DNA of 64,000 bases from Ulva prolifera (lineage: Eukaryota > Chlorophyta > Ulvophyceae > Ulvales > Ulvaceae), in contig CM041198.1 in assembly GCA_023078555.1 (NCBI GenBank), forward strand, positions 10,091,836-10,155,835, in the 5' to 3' direction. Within the stretch, counting starts at the first letter, position 1; each line of letters opens with the position of its first letter. Below are positions 20,701 through 32,364 of this stretch, in pieces. A model generated the notes under the pieces. That model searched no databases. It was not told the origin of the DNA and was given only the letters and a program-made list of their open reading frames with translations. A program made the translations under genes and the position numbers.

Positions 20701-23259
20701 GTAGGGAATAATATCCCTGTCACAAGACCTGGTCAAAAACTCGTCCAGTTCTGTCATAGTGAGCAACTCCCACTTGCGCTTCTCCTCCTCACGCAACTTA
20801 TCACGTTCGGCCTTTTTCATGCGCTTATTAGCCCGCTCAGCCTGCTGTACATCCGCAGCTGTATTAGCAGCATTGGCAGCTTTCTGGGCTTTCATCATTA
20901 TTGCCAGTTTGTCATGGTACAGCGCCGAGCACGGCGTGAGATTGTGACCATGGATGACACTGGCAAGGCATTCAATCCACAGGAACAGAGGAAGACCGCT
21001 CGCAAGCAGTGCAGCTCGGACTGCCTCGAAGGCAATACCGATCCTCCGCTCGATCATGCCATTACAGCGATGATCAGCTGTGGGGGTGGTGCGGTGTGTG
21101 ATGCCACGACGCTGGAGGTAGAGCTTTAAGGCCTCAACCATGAACTCCCCCCCTTTGTCGGTGTGAAGGATGCGCACACCCGGTTCACCTGGTTTCACCA
21201 CATTCACCCGAACGCGCTCAATGATGTAAGAGATCATGGCCGCAGCCTCACTCTTTTTACGCAGACCGACAATGAAAGTATAACGCGTGAAGGCGCACAT
21301 CACAAACAGAACATATTTCACACCGCCGATCCCAACTGGAGTGATGGGACCAGCCAAATCAGCATGCAATTGCTCGCCAGGGTATTTCGCCTGGCCTAAG
21401 AGCTCACGATTATTGGCTGAGATTTTGCCCGCGGGCACTTTGCCAATTCTGCAGCCGTGACAACGATTCCCCATTGGCTCGGGGTCAACTTTTAAATTCA
21501 AATCACCATAAAATTCACCATTTGACTGCATACGCTTCAAGACCCAATTTGACTGGTGAAAGGACAAATGAGCGAGAAATGCAGGTTCCAGCAAGTAAGC
21601 ATCATGTGGGACCTCAGCTCCCCCAGCATTGGGGCGCTGTAGGTCGATTGCCGCAGCAGCCACATGACACCACTGCTGCTGATCCTCCACAACAGTGGTT
21701 GGACTGCTCTGGTCAGGCCAGACCACTCCCCTGTTGACAGGATGACCCTCAAGAACAGGCTTCTTGACGGAACACATTTTGAAGGCAAAGACACGACACT
21801 TATCCTCGTCCAGCTCCTGGTATTTGGACGCATCCTCAATACCAGTCGCCATATCTCCGAGACCGGGGACATACAACACACTCCTACGCGTGTCTAAGTA
21901 GATCTGTTCATGACGAAGACCCATAGTACTCAGTATGTTGTATGGACACTCAGGAGCATAGTACACACCCGGGATTTCCACATCCAGAGGATGCTTATTC
22001 CCATGCTCATCCACATAAGTGCCCAGGTTCACCTGAATGGTTCCCCTGCCCATAATGGGGATCTTGCCTGGTCCCGCGGGATTGGCAGTCCTCTGACACG
22101 GACCATACTCAGTGAACATGTCGCGATTGCCCACAATGTGAATGTCATAACCGCTATCAATGATTAAATTCCACGGCGCCAATGCATCATGATCCGGGAA
22201 CTCTTCAGGCAGTTCTACAGCACAAACATCTTTGGCCGCGGCCTGTTTGCGCTGGGGGCAGTTCGCACGCAAGTGTCCCTTCTTCTTGCAGAAGAAGCAG
22301 GTTCTGGTCTCCTCGCGAGGAGCCTTGCCAGCGTCGAGCGCGGCAACTGCAGGACCGTCGCCTCGCTGCTGATTGCGCCAGCCTTGGCCTGGTTTGCCCG
22401 CGGGCGGACCAGACCTAGCCTGCAGCCGCTGCTACTTGAGCAAATCAGCATGCTCAGTCAAACGTGCAATGATGACATGGGGGGAGGAGTGTTGGACTTC
22501 GCCGCGCACGGCATTGAACTCCTCCCCCACTTCTAAAAGTTTTGATCGGAGCCATCGCTGGCCCACATCGGCACCTAGTGCCTCCACTTGAGTGTACACA
22601 CTCATCACTTCACCACAGTAAGACCCAACGTCTCTGTTTCGCTATGACAAAGAGTTGAAGCGACTCCACAGTCTGTGGATTTCGGCTTCAGTGCTAGGCC
22701 TATATTTTGCAGTGAGATAGGCCCATGCTTCACACAGATGTGACATGCGATAGACAGTGGTCCTATCCGCGTCAGGCAAAGACATAAGGACTTGAGTCCT
22801 TGCTCTAGCGTGGACACGCTGTTCGTCCGCGGACGGTGCGTGCTGCAACAGATGATCTAACTCAAACTGTCCTAACCACAAAAAGACTTTCTGCTCGTAC
22901 GCAACGAAGCTTTCGGTCTTAAAATTCCATTCAGGCAATTTTCCTTTAGACAAATCAGGCTCGTTACGTCCCCGAGATGCACGCAGCGCTTCGGTCAACG
23001 TCTCGAGTGTAATGAATGACTCAGTGTGACCATGATCGTTCACAACATGAGAGGAAAAGGGCACCTGCTGGCTGCTCTGCCCAGTCTGGGAAGAGGGACG
23101 TGGTCGGATAACTCGTCCGCCACGAAGTAACATGCCCGCGGGCTGTTCTTCTTCAGGGAGCTGCTGGTCAGCGTCCCTGTTGACGAATGGCTGCTGATCA
23201 GCCTCGTCCTGCCTCTCCTCGCGAGGAGAGTTGGCGTTGGAGCGATCGGAGTTAGACAT
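17717..23259 (-). pseudogene. Copia gag-pol, E4 (two nonsense codons, two frame disruptions)
   Basis: This is collinear with the E2 polyprotein. CAG-to-TAG stops lie at 22642-22644 and 22433-22435 (minus strand), both in gag before the zinc knuckle. A 1-base insertion near 18541-18545, in RT, and a small rearrangement near 18121-18135, in RNase H, break the frame. The longest open part (22272-18517) spans zinc knuckle, protease (DSGYD), integrase and most of RT including WVDD. The start corresponds to the ATG at 23259-23257. Both stops are C-to-T changes on the coding strand. Confidence 0.9.
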
Positions 23260-23565
23260 CCTGCAGTAGGACGGACGGTAGTTTGCAGCACGCAACGACT
23301 AACCGATGGGATGGCTCGCAAGCCGACAGGTTGAGAAAAAGAGCGAACGCATTCGCTTTTCCCAGCGCTGATCATTATAAACAAGCTTCTCGAATTGTAT
23401 CTAATAACAATATGCTACGAGATCGCTTAATGACGCCTGCGCTTATGACCGCGGTCTGAGCGCCGGCAGAACAGTGGAATGCCCGCCGTGTATGCGCACA
23501 GACTTTGGCCGACGGCTTCCTGAACAAGACCGTAAAAGACATAGCGCAAACTATCACCGATACCA

Positions 23566-23921
23566 TGTCAGAAAGGCTATCCTTCGCAAGGTCAGACACG
23601 CAGTCTTATGTCAAGTCAGGAGGCTAGCATCTCATACCTGCTGCGCACAGAGGTAGAACCAGAGAGATGCTGAGGGGAGACAAGATACAAGTAGTACCGT
23701 AAAACAGTAAGAATAAAGGTTATAGATCTCAGTGTGCACATGCTTATATGCACACTGAACACTCAACACTCAAGGTTACGACGGGAAACCCTCGCGGGAT
23801 CTCTCTCGCTACATCGAGACAATCCCGACTGGCGGCTTACCCCTACACTGGATCCGCGGATCGTCCGTGCATGGGTGCACCTGTCACCACACTGCTGCCC
23901 GCAGGCTCATGCATTGTGACA
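23566..23921 (-). repeat. 5' LTR of E4 (356 bp)
   Basis: TGTCAGAAAGG ... GCATTGTGACA on the + strand. It has GACA at the diagnostic site, like 12716, and a few private substitutions (for example GTAAAACAG and GGTTATAG). Confidence 0.92.
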
Positions 23922-25540
23922 CAGAGAAACTTGGGATGATGACTATATCACCTCCCTCCGTGACAGCACGCGTTTGCAGAAAATATTCTCATGCTTCAAC
24001 TCCTCCGTAGACAAGATGTTGAAAGGGCATGCATGGACATACAGACAGCTCGGTATCTCTAGGAATAATTCCTTCACATCACCACCCGTAGTCACGTACG
24101 AACCTACTTTGAAACAAATTGTTCCTTCGCCCACGACTGGAATGTCCTCGTCACCGACAGGCTGGATGCACGGGATTCTCGATTTCCGCATGCAGACGAA
24201 TAACTCAAGATTACGGATCACATGAACTTGAGATCCACTGTCTATGAGAAAATTGCACAGCTCGCCCAGGCGGGCAACATCAACCATGCTGAATCCGTCA
24301 CCTGGAAACTCCAGTGCAACGACATATGGGCCTCTGCCCCGTCCGCGTCCGCGTCCGCGTCCTCGTCCGCGGCCGGTGTTGTTGCCGCGAGGCTGAGCTG
24401 CCTGCTCAGGGAGAAACTTCCTGACCTCCGGATGGATATCCAGGCAGTCCTTCTGAAGATGGCCTGTCTTCTTGCACACGTAGCATGTGCGGGTCTCATT
24501 GGCAGCGACGGCAGCAACTGCAGGGCGCTGTGGTTGTTGTGGGTTCCTACCTCTAGGGCCATGATCACACCCTGCCCCTTGGGGAGGTCCACAGGCATCT
24601 AAAGCCCGCGCGTGATTCGTGATGGCAGCTATCTGAGTCAGGAAATCACGACCTCCTTGCTCACTACGCAATGATACAAATTCCCGACCGAGAGGCTCGA
24701 ACAACTTGTTGCTAACCTGTTACTGAGCAGGTTGAGCACCCAAAGCAGTCAGCTGATTGACTAAGGACATACTGTATGTGTAGTATTCTTCTACCTGCGT
24801 GGCTCTATGTCCTTTGAGTACAGCACGGGAGAACCTATCCCAGAGGGATCTGATCTCTGCCTCTTTGCTAGGCATATACTTGGCACGCAGTGCACTCCGT
24901 ACATCCTTAAGGGAGACAAACACACGGACATATTCTAAGTCCTGAGCTGGCAGTGCAAAGCATACAACTGTCATTACCTTGTCATGAGTTGCAGTCTCAG
25001 GACCAGTAGGCAATTCTGTCAGAAGGTGATGAAGGCCATGGCCTTTGAGCCACAGCTCAACACGAAACTCAAACGTTGAGAATCGTTCACCTTAACTAAA
25101 ATCCCATTGTGGGGACTTCCCTTTGTCAATCGCGGGCTCACGGAAGTTCATAGATCTCATTGCGTCAACTATGGCATTAGCATCAACTAAGTTCGCATTC
25201 AGATGACTATTACCTGAGTCATCAGCTTCAGCCTGGGCCGTAGCACGCAGAGTTTCCGCCTCAGCCTCGGCATCTTCACGAGCCTGTTCCGCGCGCGCTA
25301 GAGCAGCACGAACATTGCTTGCTTCAACCTGAGCTTGCTCCGCGTAGCGTGAGCAGCTTCAAGCTGAGAGGCAGCTTGTGCAGCTTGTGCACGTCTAGTA
25401 CCAGCGGCTGGTCCGTCAGCACGGCTAGTAGTGGGAACGCCACCAGGTGCATTGCCCAAAGCATGCAAGAGAGCAGCTTGCCTCTCAGCTTCGCCCGTAG
25501 CCTCAGCTTCAAAAGCAGCTTCCTCTTCTGGTGATGACAT
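23922..25540 (-). pseudogene. Family B copia: gag and protease
   Basis: On the minus strand, gag starts at 25540 (MSSPEEEAAFEAEA...). A frame disruption follows near 25320. Another gag segment occupies 25013-24720 and ends at an in-frame TAA, and 24704-23943 encodes a zinc knuckle (CYVCKKTGHLQKDC), a Gly-Arg repeat from a CGTCCG microsatellite (24339-24372) and a protease site (LIDSGSQVHV). It ends at the E4 insertion site; the first five bases, CAGAG (23922-23926), are the E4 TSD. The protein logically continues, after one local frame disruption, into the sequence at 13079 read on the other strand. Confidence 0.85.
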
Positions 25541-25803
25541 GGTCTACCTGCAGCGAGCGATCTCTTCTCTCGCGCGGGCAGCTTCGTCGGCCGGCCCGTG
25601 GACCGTCACGACTAATCTAATGTAAACCGCAGCCACACAGCTCGCAATCAAACATGCGAATTACTACTGTTGACTATCATGCGGTTGATCTGGTCATATG
25701 ACTACGCACTAAAGCAGCGCAGATGCCCTTGGGCATGCGCGGTCATATGACACACCACTATTACGCACAACGAATGCAACCGCGCAAACGTTCACCGATA
25801 CCA
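25541..25803 (-). other. Family B 5' leader with primer-binding site
   Basis: This lies between gag and the 5' LTR. The LTR-proximal bases (25803 downward, minus strand) read TGGTATCGGTGAAC, the same primer-binding site as family A. No ORF is seen. Confidence 0.7.
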
Positions 25804-26115
25804 TGTTATAAGCAAGGACCTATGCGCAGCATTCATCAAGTTAGCTCGTGGGCTGCAGAGCCGTTACTTGTGGAGCACTCAGGTCGTATGTCGGCAATGC
25901 ACAGATCAGGGGATGTACTGTAATGTAGTGAGGCAATACATGAACCACGTAAGACTGTAAGAGAATGGTTACAGTAGACTTGGAGGCACATGACTATATG
26001 CCACCGATCAGTCAAGTCTACAGCAGTCATAATCACAGTGACTGCACACAATCCTCACATGGATTGTGCTGGATTACGCTCATGCATATGATCATGCATA
26101 TGTCCTAACATAACA
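25804..26115 (-). repeat. 5' LTR of family B (312 bp)
   Basis: It abuts the primer-binding site. Its ends are the 6-base inverted repeat TGTTAT ... ATAACA. The sequence is unlike the family A LTR. The partner 3' LTR is not in the window, as the element is truncated at 17290. The outer flank is AGAGT (26116-26120). Confidence 0.75.
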
Positions 26116-26308
26116 AGAGTTGGGCCCGTGGCCACCACACTCATGTGCGTACTTGCACGTCATGCATTGTGTCCCAGGATGGACCTCATTTATGACATCC
26201 CTATGAATTACACACGGCGCATCGGGCCCATCCGTGAGCAGCTGCGCGGTTCACCCAGAATCCCCGATAACTGGCAGTCTTGGAGCGGTCGTCCTTCGGG
26301 CAACGAGG
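26116..26308. other. Spacer between family B LTR and solo LTR
   Basis: No recognisable gene. This is the only host-like sequence between the two insertions; its last five bases are the solo-LTR TSD. Confidence 0.4.
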
Positions 26309-26658
26309 TGTCAGAAAGTCTATCCTTCGTACAGGTCAGACACGCAGTCTTATGTCAGGTCAGGAGGCCAGCATCTCATACCTGCTGCGCACAGAGGTAG
26401 AACCGTAGAGATGCTGAGGGATAGACAGGATACTGCTAGTACCGTGAAACAGTGAAGAGAATGGTTACAGCTCTATGTGTGCACAGCCATACATGCACAC
26501 TGAATAGTCAAGATTGCGGCGGGAGATCCTCGCAGGATCTCCCTCACTACTCTGGGACAATCCTGCTGGCGGCTTACCCCTACACCTAATCCGCGGACCG
26601 ATCGTGCATGGGTGCACCTGTCACCACGCTGCTGCCCGCAGGCGCATGCATTGTGACA
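26309..26658 (-). repeat. Solo LTR of family A (350 bp) with TSD
   Basis: A complete, more diverged family A LTR in reverse (TGTCAGAAAGTC ... CATTGTGACA) is flanked by CGAGG on both sides (26304-26308 and 26659-26663). No internal sequence adjoins it, which is the product expected of LTR-LTR recombination. Confidence 0.9.
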
Positions 26659-26673
26659 CGAGGGTGAACTATA

Positions 26674-26700
26674 GTCTAATGAGGTTACACCTCATTAGAC
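26674..26700. repeat. Perfect 12-bp hairpin with 3-base loop
   Basis: GTCTAATGAGGT - TAC - ACCTCATTAGAC. It is not followed by a T-run and not inside a gene; its function is unknown. Confidence 0.6.
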
Positions 26701-26883
26701 GAAGTGAATGCCGCATGAGGCGCTGTATGTCAGCAATGACATGCGCTGGTCCAATGTGGTGAGGACAGCATAAAAGCTACCCCATATTAGTGAGGATTTG
26801 GATTCGGTTCTGCGTGCATCGAAGCAGCCCTGCGTGACCACCTCGCTTAGCTCAGACTGAGGCGCTATTATGTGTACGATCGA

Positions 26884-26884
<1 letters not shown>

Positions 26885-26914
<30 letters not shown>
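26885..26914 (+). repeat. (G)30 homopolymer
   Basis: Thirty consecutive G. Length is likely variable or inexact in the assembly. Confidence 0.9.
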
Positions 26915-26917
<3 letters not shown>

Positions 26918-27985
26918 CCCCTTCGACGCATGTGGTCCCGGTTATTCAGAGCTATCGATGTCCCAATGGGATACGGTTGAGTAACTTCAAATTTACTTCG
27001 CCCAGCTGCGCCCAGGGCTGTACTGAGTATGCCAAACCTGGCGACCCGGACCCAAGGCCTGCGCCGGCTCTAGACACGGGTGTTTACGTGGGCCTGCCTA
27101 TCGACGAGCTTGAGAATCTGCTGGTGGAGGATGTGTAGGAATGGTAAGGCTGCTTTGGACATGCAAGATGCTTGTGATGGCTTTTCCTTGCGCCACTTGT
27201 GGCGCAGGTTATTTCTTGACCCCCTTCAAATTCAGCACACGACCTGGAGATCTCCAAATTTCAGAGGTTCGCCGAGTGTGTCGCGTTGTGGAATGCAAAT
27301 TGTCATCGGGATGCCCGTGTGGAGACAGGTGGCCTGTAGAACCCTGGTACACGGGTGACTCACGCCCTCCGTGACGTCAGTGAATCATTCAGCGCTCAGC
27401 GTCACGTCATGTAGGTGGCCTTCCCCAGGGAGGATCGTCAACCCTGCTCAGTGTGCGGCCACGGCGGGCTGTGCGCTGGTTGATGATGTGGGTCTTTCCA
27501 CTATACGAGCAGAGACAGCTGACCAAGTAGGCGTGATCCCCACTTTGGTTTCCTCACAGCCGCGGCAACGCGATGTTCCATCCTGCCGAGATCCGGACGT
27601 AGACACCATGGCAAGCCATGATGCTTGAGTGCCGCTGCCGCATTTGCATCTCATGGTCACGATGCATGGCAGTTCGCTTAGGTGCTCTGCCATGCAGTGA
27701 CCCGAGCTCATGTACGACAGCGTGGCGTTGTTCTGATCATGCTTGCATTCACAATGGTGCAGATGACCAGCCGCGCAACACTGTGTCTGTTAGTCCGGAG
27801 ATACTGACCATATCACCAGCATCCCAGCTGAGCTCAGGCGGTCCTGTGATGGCATAGCGGATTCGGACTGTTACGAATTGATAATTTCACGCAGCTGGTC
27901 TGCAATTGTGACCTTGCGGCGATCGCACGCTCGTTGTAGTGGAGGCGTGAGTGCACCGGTCCTACTCGGCACTGCACTGTGCATC
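26915..27985. other. Unassigned stretch upstream of the RBMX2-like gene
   Basis: It holds a short open frame to 27138 ending in an acidic segment (LDTGVYVGLPIDELENLLVEDV split over the end) that could be a coding remnant. Otherwise no recognisable gene, RNA or repeat. The 3' part should include the promoter of the next gene. Confidence 0.3.
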
Positions 27986-29226
27986 ATGAATCCTTTAACG
28001 AATATACGGTCCCGACAAAAGCAGAGGGAACAAGAAGTACTCAATGGCATACCTGAGAGCGCCTCATATCATAGTGACTACAGGAATTCAGCGTACATAT
28101 ACGCAGGGCAGCTCAGTTTCAACCTTACAGAAGGTGACTTGCTAGCAATTTTTTCGCAATATGGAGAGATTATCGACGTGAACTTGGTGCGGTTTGTTTC
28201 CGTACTTGATAGCTATCATGGTGTTGCTGTTCCTGTTACTATACTGGACGTTGCCAGTCGCCCAACACGGCCTTCGATGCAGGGACAAGAACACGCGAAA
28301 ATCCAGAGGCTTCGGATTCCTTGCATATGAAGATCAACGTAGCACAGACTTGGCTGTCGACAATCTCAATGGCATCACTGTGGATGGGAGGGTCATTGCT
28401 GTCGACCATGTGAAGGATTACAAGCGCTTGGTGGAGAATCCAGAATATGTAGACACACGTGCTCAGCAGCCCAGTGACACTAGCACCACCGCACAGGTAT
28501 TGCTGCTCATCCGTCCATTCAGTTTTCACAACCCGAATTTACACACGCGTGACGCCTTTGCCAACCTATCAGTGTGCATTCTGGCAATGCAGGCATCTCA
28601 AGCAACGCAGCCCTCATATCGCATCCTTTCAGGAGCTGAAGCAGAAGCCATTGAGGAACAGCTGGGCACCAGTGGTATACCTGAGCCTACAAGGACAGCA
28701 CATGCTGGCAGCCACAGCGCAGGCCAACGTGCTCCACCTCTGGGCCCTGGCAGATCTTCCATAGCTGCGATGCTTCGAGAAGTTGAGGCATACGTCGGCG
28801 ACTGGAGAAGCCGTGGCACCAGCAATGCCCCAGCCCCGAATCACAAAGTGCAAAGAGACCGTGATGACCCAAGGACTGGCAACAGGGCGTATGTTTCTGT
28901 CATGTCAAAGGCACTGCAGGTAGCCGTCGTTGTCTTGAGATGGTCACGGTCGAGACTTGATGACTGCTTTTAATTGTGCGACTGCCGGGCCTGTCTGACA
29001 TCTACTGAGGCTGTGCAGGGTCGAAAAGCTTGAAGTGGATGGACAAACCCAGCGGAGACACAGACACAAAGAGAAGAGAGAGAAGTCAGAGAAGAAGAAA
29101 AGCAAGAAAAACAGCAGCAGGACACGAAGTAGGTCTCCCAGGCCCCACATGGATGCCGAAAGCGACTCTCGAGCTTCATGGCACCGTAGAGATGCGCAGA
29201 AGAATCGTCACCGAGGTACACAATGA
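27986..29226 (+). CDS. RBMX2: RBMX2/Ist3-like RNA-binding spliceosome protein (307 aa, 4 exons)
   Basis: The family (yeast Ist3/Snu17, human RBMX2) belongs to the U2 snRNP-associated RES complex and acts in pre-mRNA splicing and retention in the nucleus. The exons read from the sequence are 27986-28191, 28283-28496, 28593-28888 and 29019-29226. All introns are GT-AG, the phases fit, and the total is 308 codons including TGA. The protein starts [12 protein letters not shown], a hallmark of this family. One RRM follows (about residues 37-115) with RNP2 YIYAGQL and RNP1 [10 protein letters not shown], and the family motif [15 protein letters not shown]. The C-terminus is Lys/Arg/Ser-rich ([18 protein letters not shown]). 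Introns are 91, 96 and 130 bases; intron 2 is a multiple of three without stops and would stay in frame if retained. The middle region is variable in the family, so the exon 3/4 junction is least certain. Confidence 0.9.
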
Positions 29227-29940
29227 TAAACATTTCTCAGGGCTGTCAGAAATGGCATGTGCTAGTTCCAAGGACTGTCATTAAAGACGACTTGTGGAAC
29301 ACATATTCAGTACATGGTGTTCACGGACAACCTTGTTACGCATGCACCAGTTGTGTGATGTGCCAGGCGTCTCATTGCACCACATGTCAACGTTCGGTAC
29401 TGCCTACACGCTGGTGCCAAGGCCTGCATGCTTGATTCCAACTGGCGTTGTGCATGAGCGCAGGTTGCAGGCGCTCCCGCATCGTTGTAACTGGGAACAT
29501 GCGTAGGCTCGCCTTCCGGAGTAGCTACTCATGTTCCACGGTACCTGTGTGTGGGCCCTGTATCAGCCTGTGATTTCGCTTAAGCTTGAGACAATTCACG
29601 AGGAAGCAAATGCAAAATCATGCGTTGCCGCGAACCGTAATGCAAGAATGCGGCACGTCATGGCGCGTCAAACCACACACAGCGTGAACAGCGAGCGAAG
29701 GACAGCTGAACTCTAGATGAACGAAAGATTCTTGATAAACAGTCACGTGAGCTATGTACATATTCGAGCCACACACTCGCTCCGCTGGATGAGCGCGCTG
29801 CAGCTTTCGGACATCGAGTCACCAGAGCGCACCTGAGTCACAGTGTTGATTGGAGCAGAGAGATCGGCCTTGCGGTGTACCTTCTCAGACCCAGATGTAA
29901 GGTTGCGACGGCGACGCTACGTCAGCCTACCGAGCCTGTC
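29227..29940. other. Intergenic region
   Basis: No gene recognised. It must contain the 3' UTR of the RBMX2-like gene and the promoter of the channel gene. Confidence 0.4.
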
Positions 29941-31936
29941 ATGACGAGTTGTCACTCCGAAAGTGAGGGAGAAAGTGACGCAGGCTTGCCTCCGCCTTCT
30001 GCACTCGTGCGTTCTAAGCGTTCTGCACCGAGTCCCCAACAGGACGCGAAAGGCGCAGACTCCTTCTCACGATACATCAGGTAAATGAACCGAATGTTCG
30101 CCCATATTTCAGTGTTGGGTGGCATGTACAGTATGGTGTGTGTCCATCAACATACAAGACACGGATGCTTAGGAGGGAGGGCTCGGATCTGACCACAGAT
30201 CATTTTCGCGTTGCAGCGCGGGAAGGTTTTCATAAAGGCTCCTCTGCGATGGTGGCTCCATGAAAGATCTGTCTCAGCAGATCGTGAATTTGCTCAATGC
30301 CCAGCAAGCCAGCATGTTCACTTCGGGCTCTGTGCCTGCTCTAGGATTGTACGACCTCTTGTCTTCCTTCGAGATTGTGGTGCAAATAATATTCTGCTTG
30401 ATCCTGAACAGCTTCATGCTGGCGCTCTTGTTCAGATGTGCAGTCAACAATACAACTTTGCCGCTGTGTCCCCCACATAAGGATACCGATGGCTGCATCA
30501 TGCTGGCTGGCAGGTAAGAAACAAGCTTTGGAGAGCCTGCTTGAAGTATGGACTGATTACAGCGTCAGTAGAGCACCAAAATCAGTAAAGGTTACCGCTT
30601 GGAAGCAACACATCTTCAGACTCGTCGTGGATCCCAAGTATTGCCGACATCCTTTCGAAAAGCTGCAATGCTGAACATAACCATCGTGACATCGACTCTG
30701 ACGTAGGTATACTCGTTTTTACCAGAGTACTGGGTCGAACGTGCCCAGGTCCCCAGCGCATCAATTCTATACGGGATTGCTGCACATGATTGTGGATGTG
30801 CCATTGTTATCTATTTTCGGGGCTATGCTCCGGTTCCTTTCTGCACCACGCCTGAGAGCCCTAGTAGGCGGCACTAGCTTTTTGATGGCTCTTCTTTCTC
30901 TGATCTCTTGGTATGCAAAACCCTGGCGGGTGTCGAGGTCGAAGTGCTCTCAGCAGCAAGAATGCTCCACACATTGCAGGCGCTGCTGATGTTCTGTGGT
31001 GTCTGGACTCTGTTGCTATTGGTAAGCACAATTTTCAAGTGTGCAGTCAATATGCACATGTTGCTGGCGTACAACAATGATGATCTGTGTGCTAGGACTC
31101 GTGCTGTGGCCAGCAGAACGAGGCGAATGGGATGAGCAGCATCGTATATTTGTTCGCAGTTCCAGCTGGAGATCACAATTTATTTGTAAATGTCGCGCAC
31201 AGTTTGGTATGTTTGCTGGGTGTTTTGCACCCGGGGATGTGGTGTGCATGGTGCGTGTCAGTGCTGGTGAGTGCTTCTCCGCCCAACATCTACACTTCCA
31301 AATGTGCTGGTTGACAAAATCTAGAAACTGTGCTGGCTCTAGTATGTGCCCCTACACCCAGCCAGATTCTGGCCCATCCAGCAAGATCGCAAGGACTGGA
31401 TGCAAGAAGAAAGTCTATTCAGCTCCATAGCTGCATGTGTCTGGTTTGTCGTCACAATTACAGCGGGGTACAGGGACATCTTCCATATCACTGGCGTGGG
31501 ACGCACCATCGCAGTTTTTTTTACCATGCTGCTGGGAGTGGTAGCAATTGCTCTGCCGGTCACAGGTGTGCGCAGCACCTTCAATGCCACATACAATGGG
31601 ATGTTGAAGGCAAGCACAGGTGAAGGGGCGCTATATGATGATGACGACCTGTATGCTGCATCTGCTGCGACAAGTGGGATCCCAGGCTTTGAGTGGTTGC
31701 TGTACTATTGCAAATCCAGCACATCTCAAAGGCCAGATCATTGTACACGAGTGCCAACAGGAGACTCAGAAGCACGGCGAACAACAAAACATGAAGAGTT
31801 AGGAAGTATGGCAAGTTCAGATGTACCCATGCCAGTACCCAGAGCAACCTTGCGCCGCACAATCCCCACCAAGTTGATGAGCAGCAGCAATCGCTGTTTG
31901 CAGACTGTGGAAATTGTGATCACATCTATGTCGTAG
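29941..31936 (+). CDS. Voltage-gated K+ channel-like protein with aberrant selectivity filter
   Basis: Exons I can place are 29941-30080 (cytosolic N-terminus), 30238-30513 (S1 helix, IVVQIIFCLILNSFMLALLF), 30749-30910 (S2-S3: MLRFLSAPRLRAL then a hydrophobic run), about 30960-31021 and 31117-31206 (S5, with SSIVYLFA matching the Kv S5 end) and 31382-31936 (pore, S6, C-terminus). The last exon reads LFSSIAACVWFVVTITAGYRD, then S6 with GVVAIALPVTG, the counterpart of Kv IALPVPV. The filter is TAGYRD, not TVGYGD. No arginine ladder for S4 is evident, and the junction between 30910 and 30960 does not resolve in phase, so an exon may be missed or the gene may be damaged. It is a membrane protein by family; conduction and selectivity are open. 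It could be a silent or regulatory subunit, a non-selective channel or a decaying gene. Confidence 0.7.
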
Positions 31937-32364
31937 TGGCCTGACGATGAACCAATGCCGGCTTTGTGGTGCCACGAGGCTTGTTCACGTGGATTCTTGA
32001 TGATGTGTGCATGGCCTTTATAGGCCTGATGCAGACGAGTCATCCAATGAGAAAGACACTGAATCAAGCATTTCCATGGATGTGGGTGAAGGTAAGCTAT
32101 GAACGCAATGTAAGAATCATGGAACGGCAATGCTTCTCCGGCAGAACTCGAACATGTGTGCAATCGTGCAACCACATTCCAAATATGCAACTTTGGAATG
32201 GGACTCTTCTACAGAGGATTAGGTCAGCAGGGAGACATTGCAGGCAGCTTGATAACTTGCCAGCTGTATGTACTGAAATGTATGTTCTGAAACCTGTTCT
32301 GATCTGTGAGCTGTGACATGTCTGTGTCACATTGCATAATGAATTCAGAGTTGGTATTCCATAT
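31937..32364. other. Intergenic region between convergent genes
   Basis: No gene recognised. The channel gene and the hydrolase gene converge here, so both 3' ends lie in it. Confidence 0.4.

Larger units (their letters stand above)
17342..23921 (-). mobile_element. Ty1/copia LTR retrotransposon E4 (family A, subfamily 2), inverted relative to E2
   Basis: On the minus strand the order is 5' LTR 23566-23921, primer-binding site (23565 downward), broken gag-pol, polypurine tract (about 17700-17712) and 3' LTR 17342-17699. It is nearly identical to E2. The flanks are TGCTG on the left and CAGAG on the right and do not match each other; CAGAG matches the reverse complement of CTCTG beside E2 at 13074-13078. 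Confidence 0.94.

Noticed and set aside
20446..21129. 227-codon ORF antisense to the E4 integrase/linker (also 9968-9285 in E2)
   Set aside because: It is the mirror of gag-pol coding sequence and recurs in each copy only because the sense strand is conserved; no family resemblance.
24339..24372. CGTCCG repeat as a CRISPR or regulatory array
   Set aside because: It is a simple hexamer repeat coding Gly-Arg in family B gag; there are no spacers.
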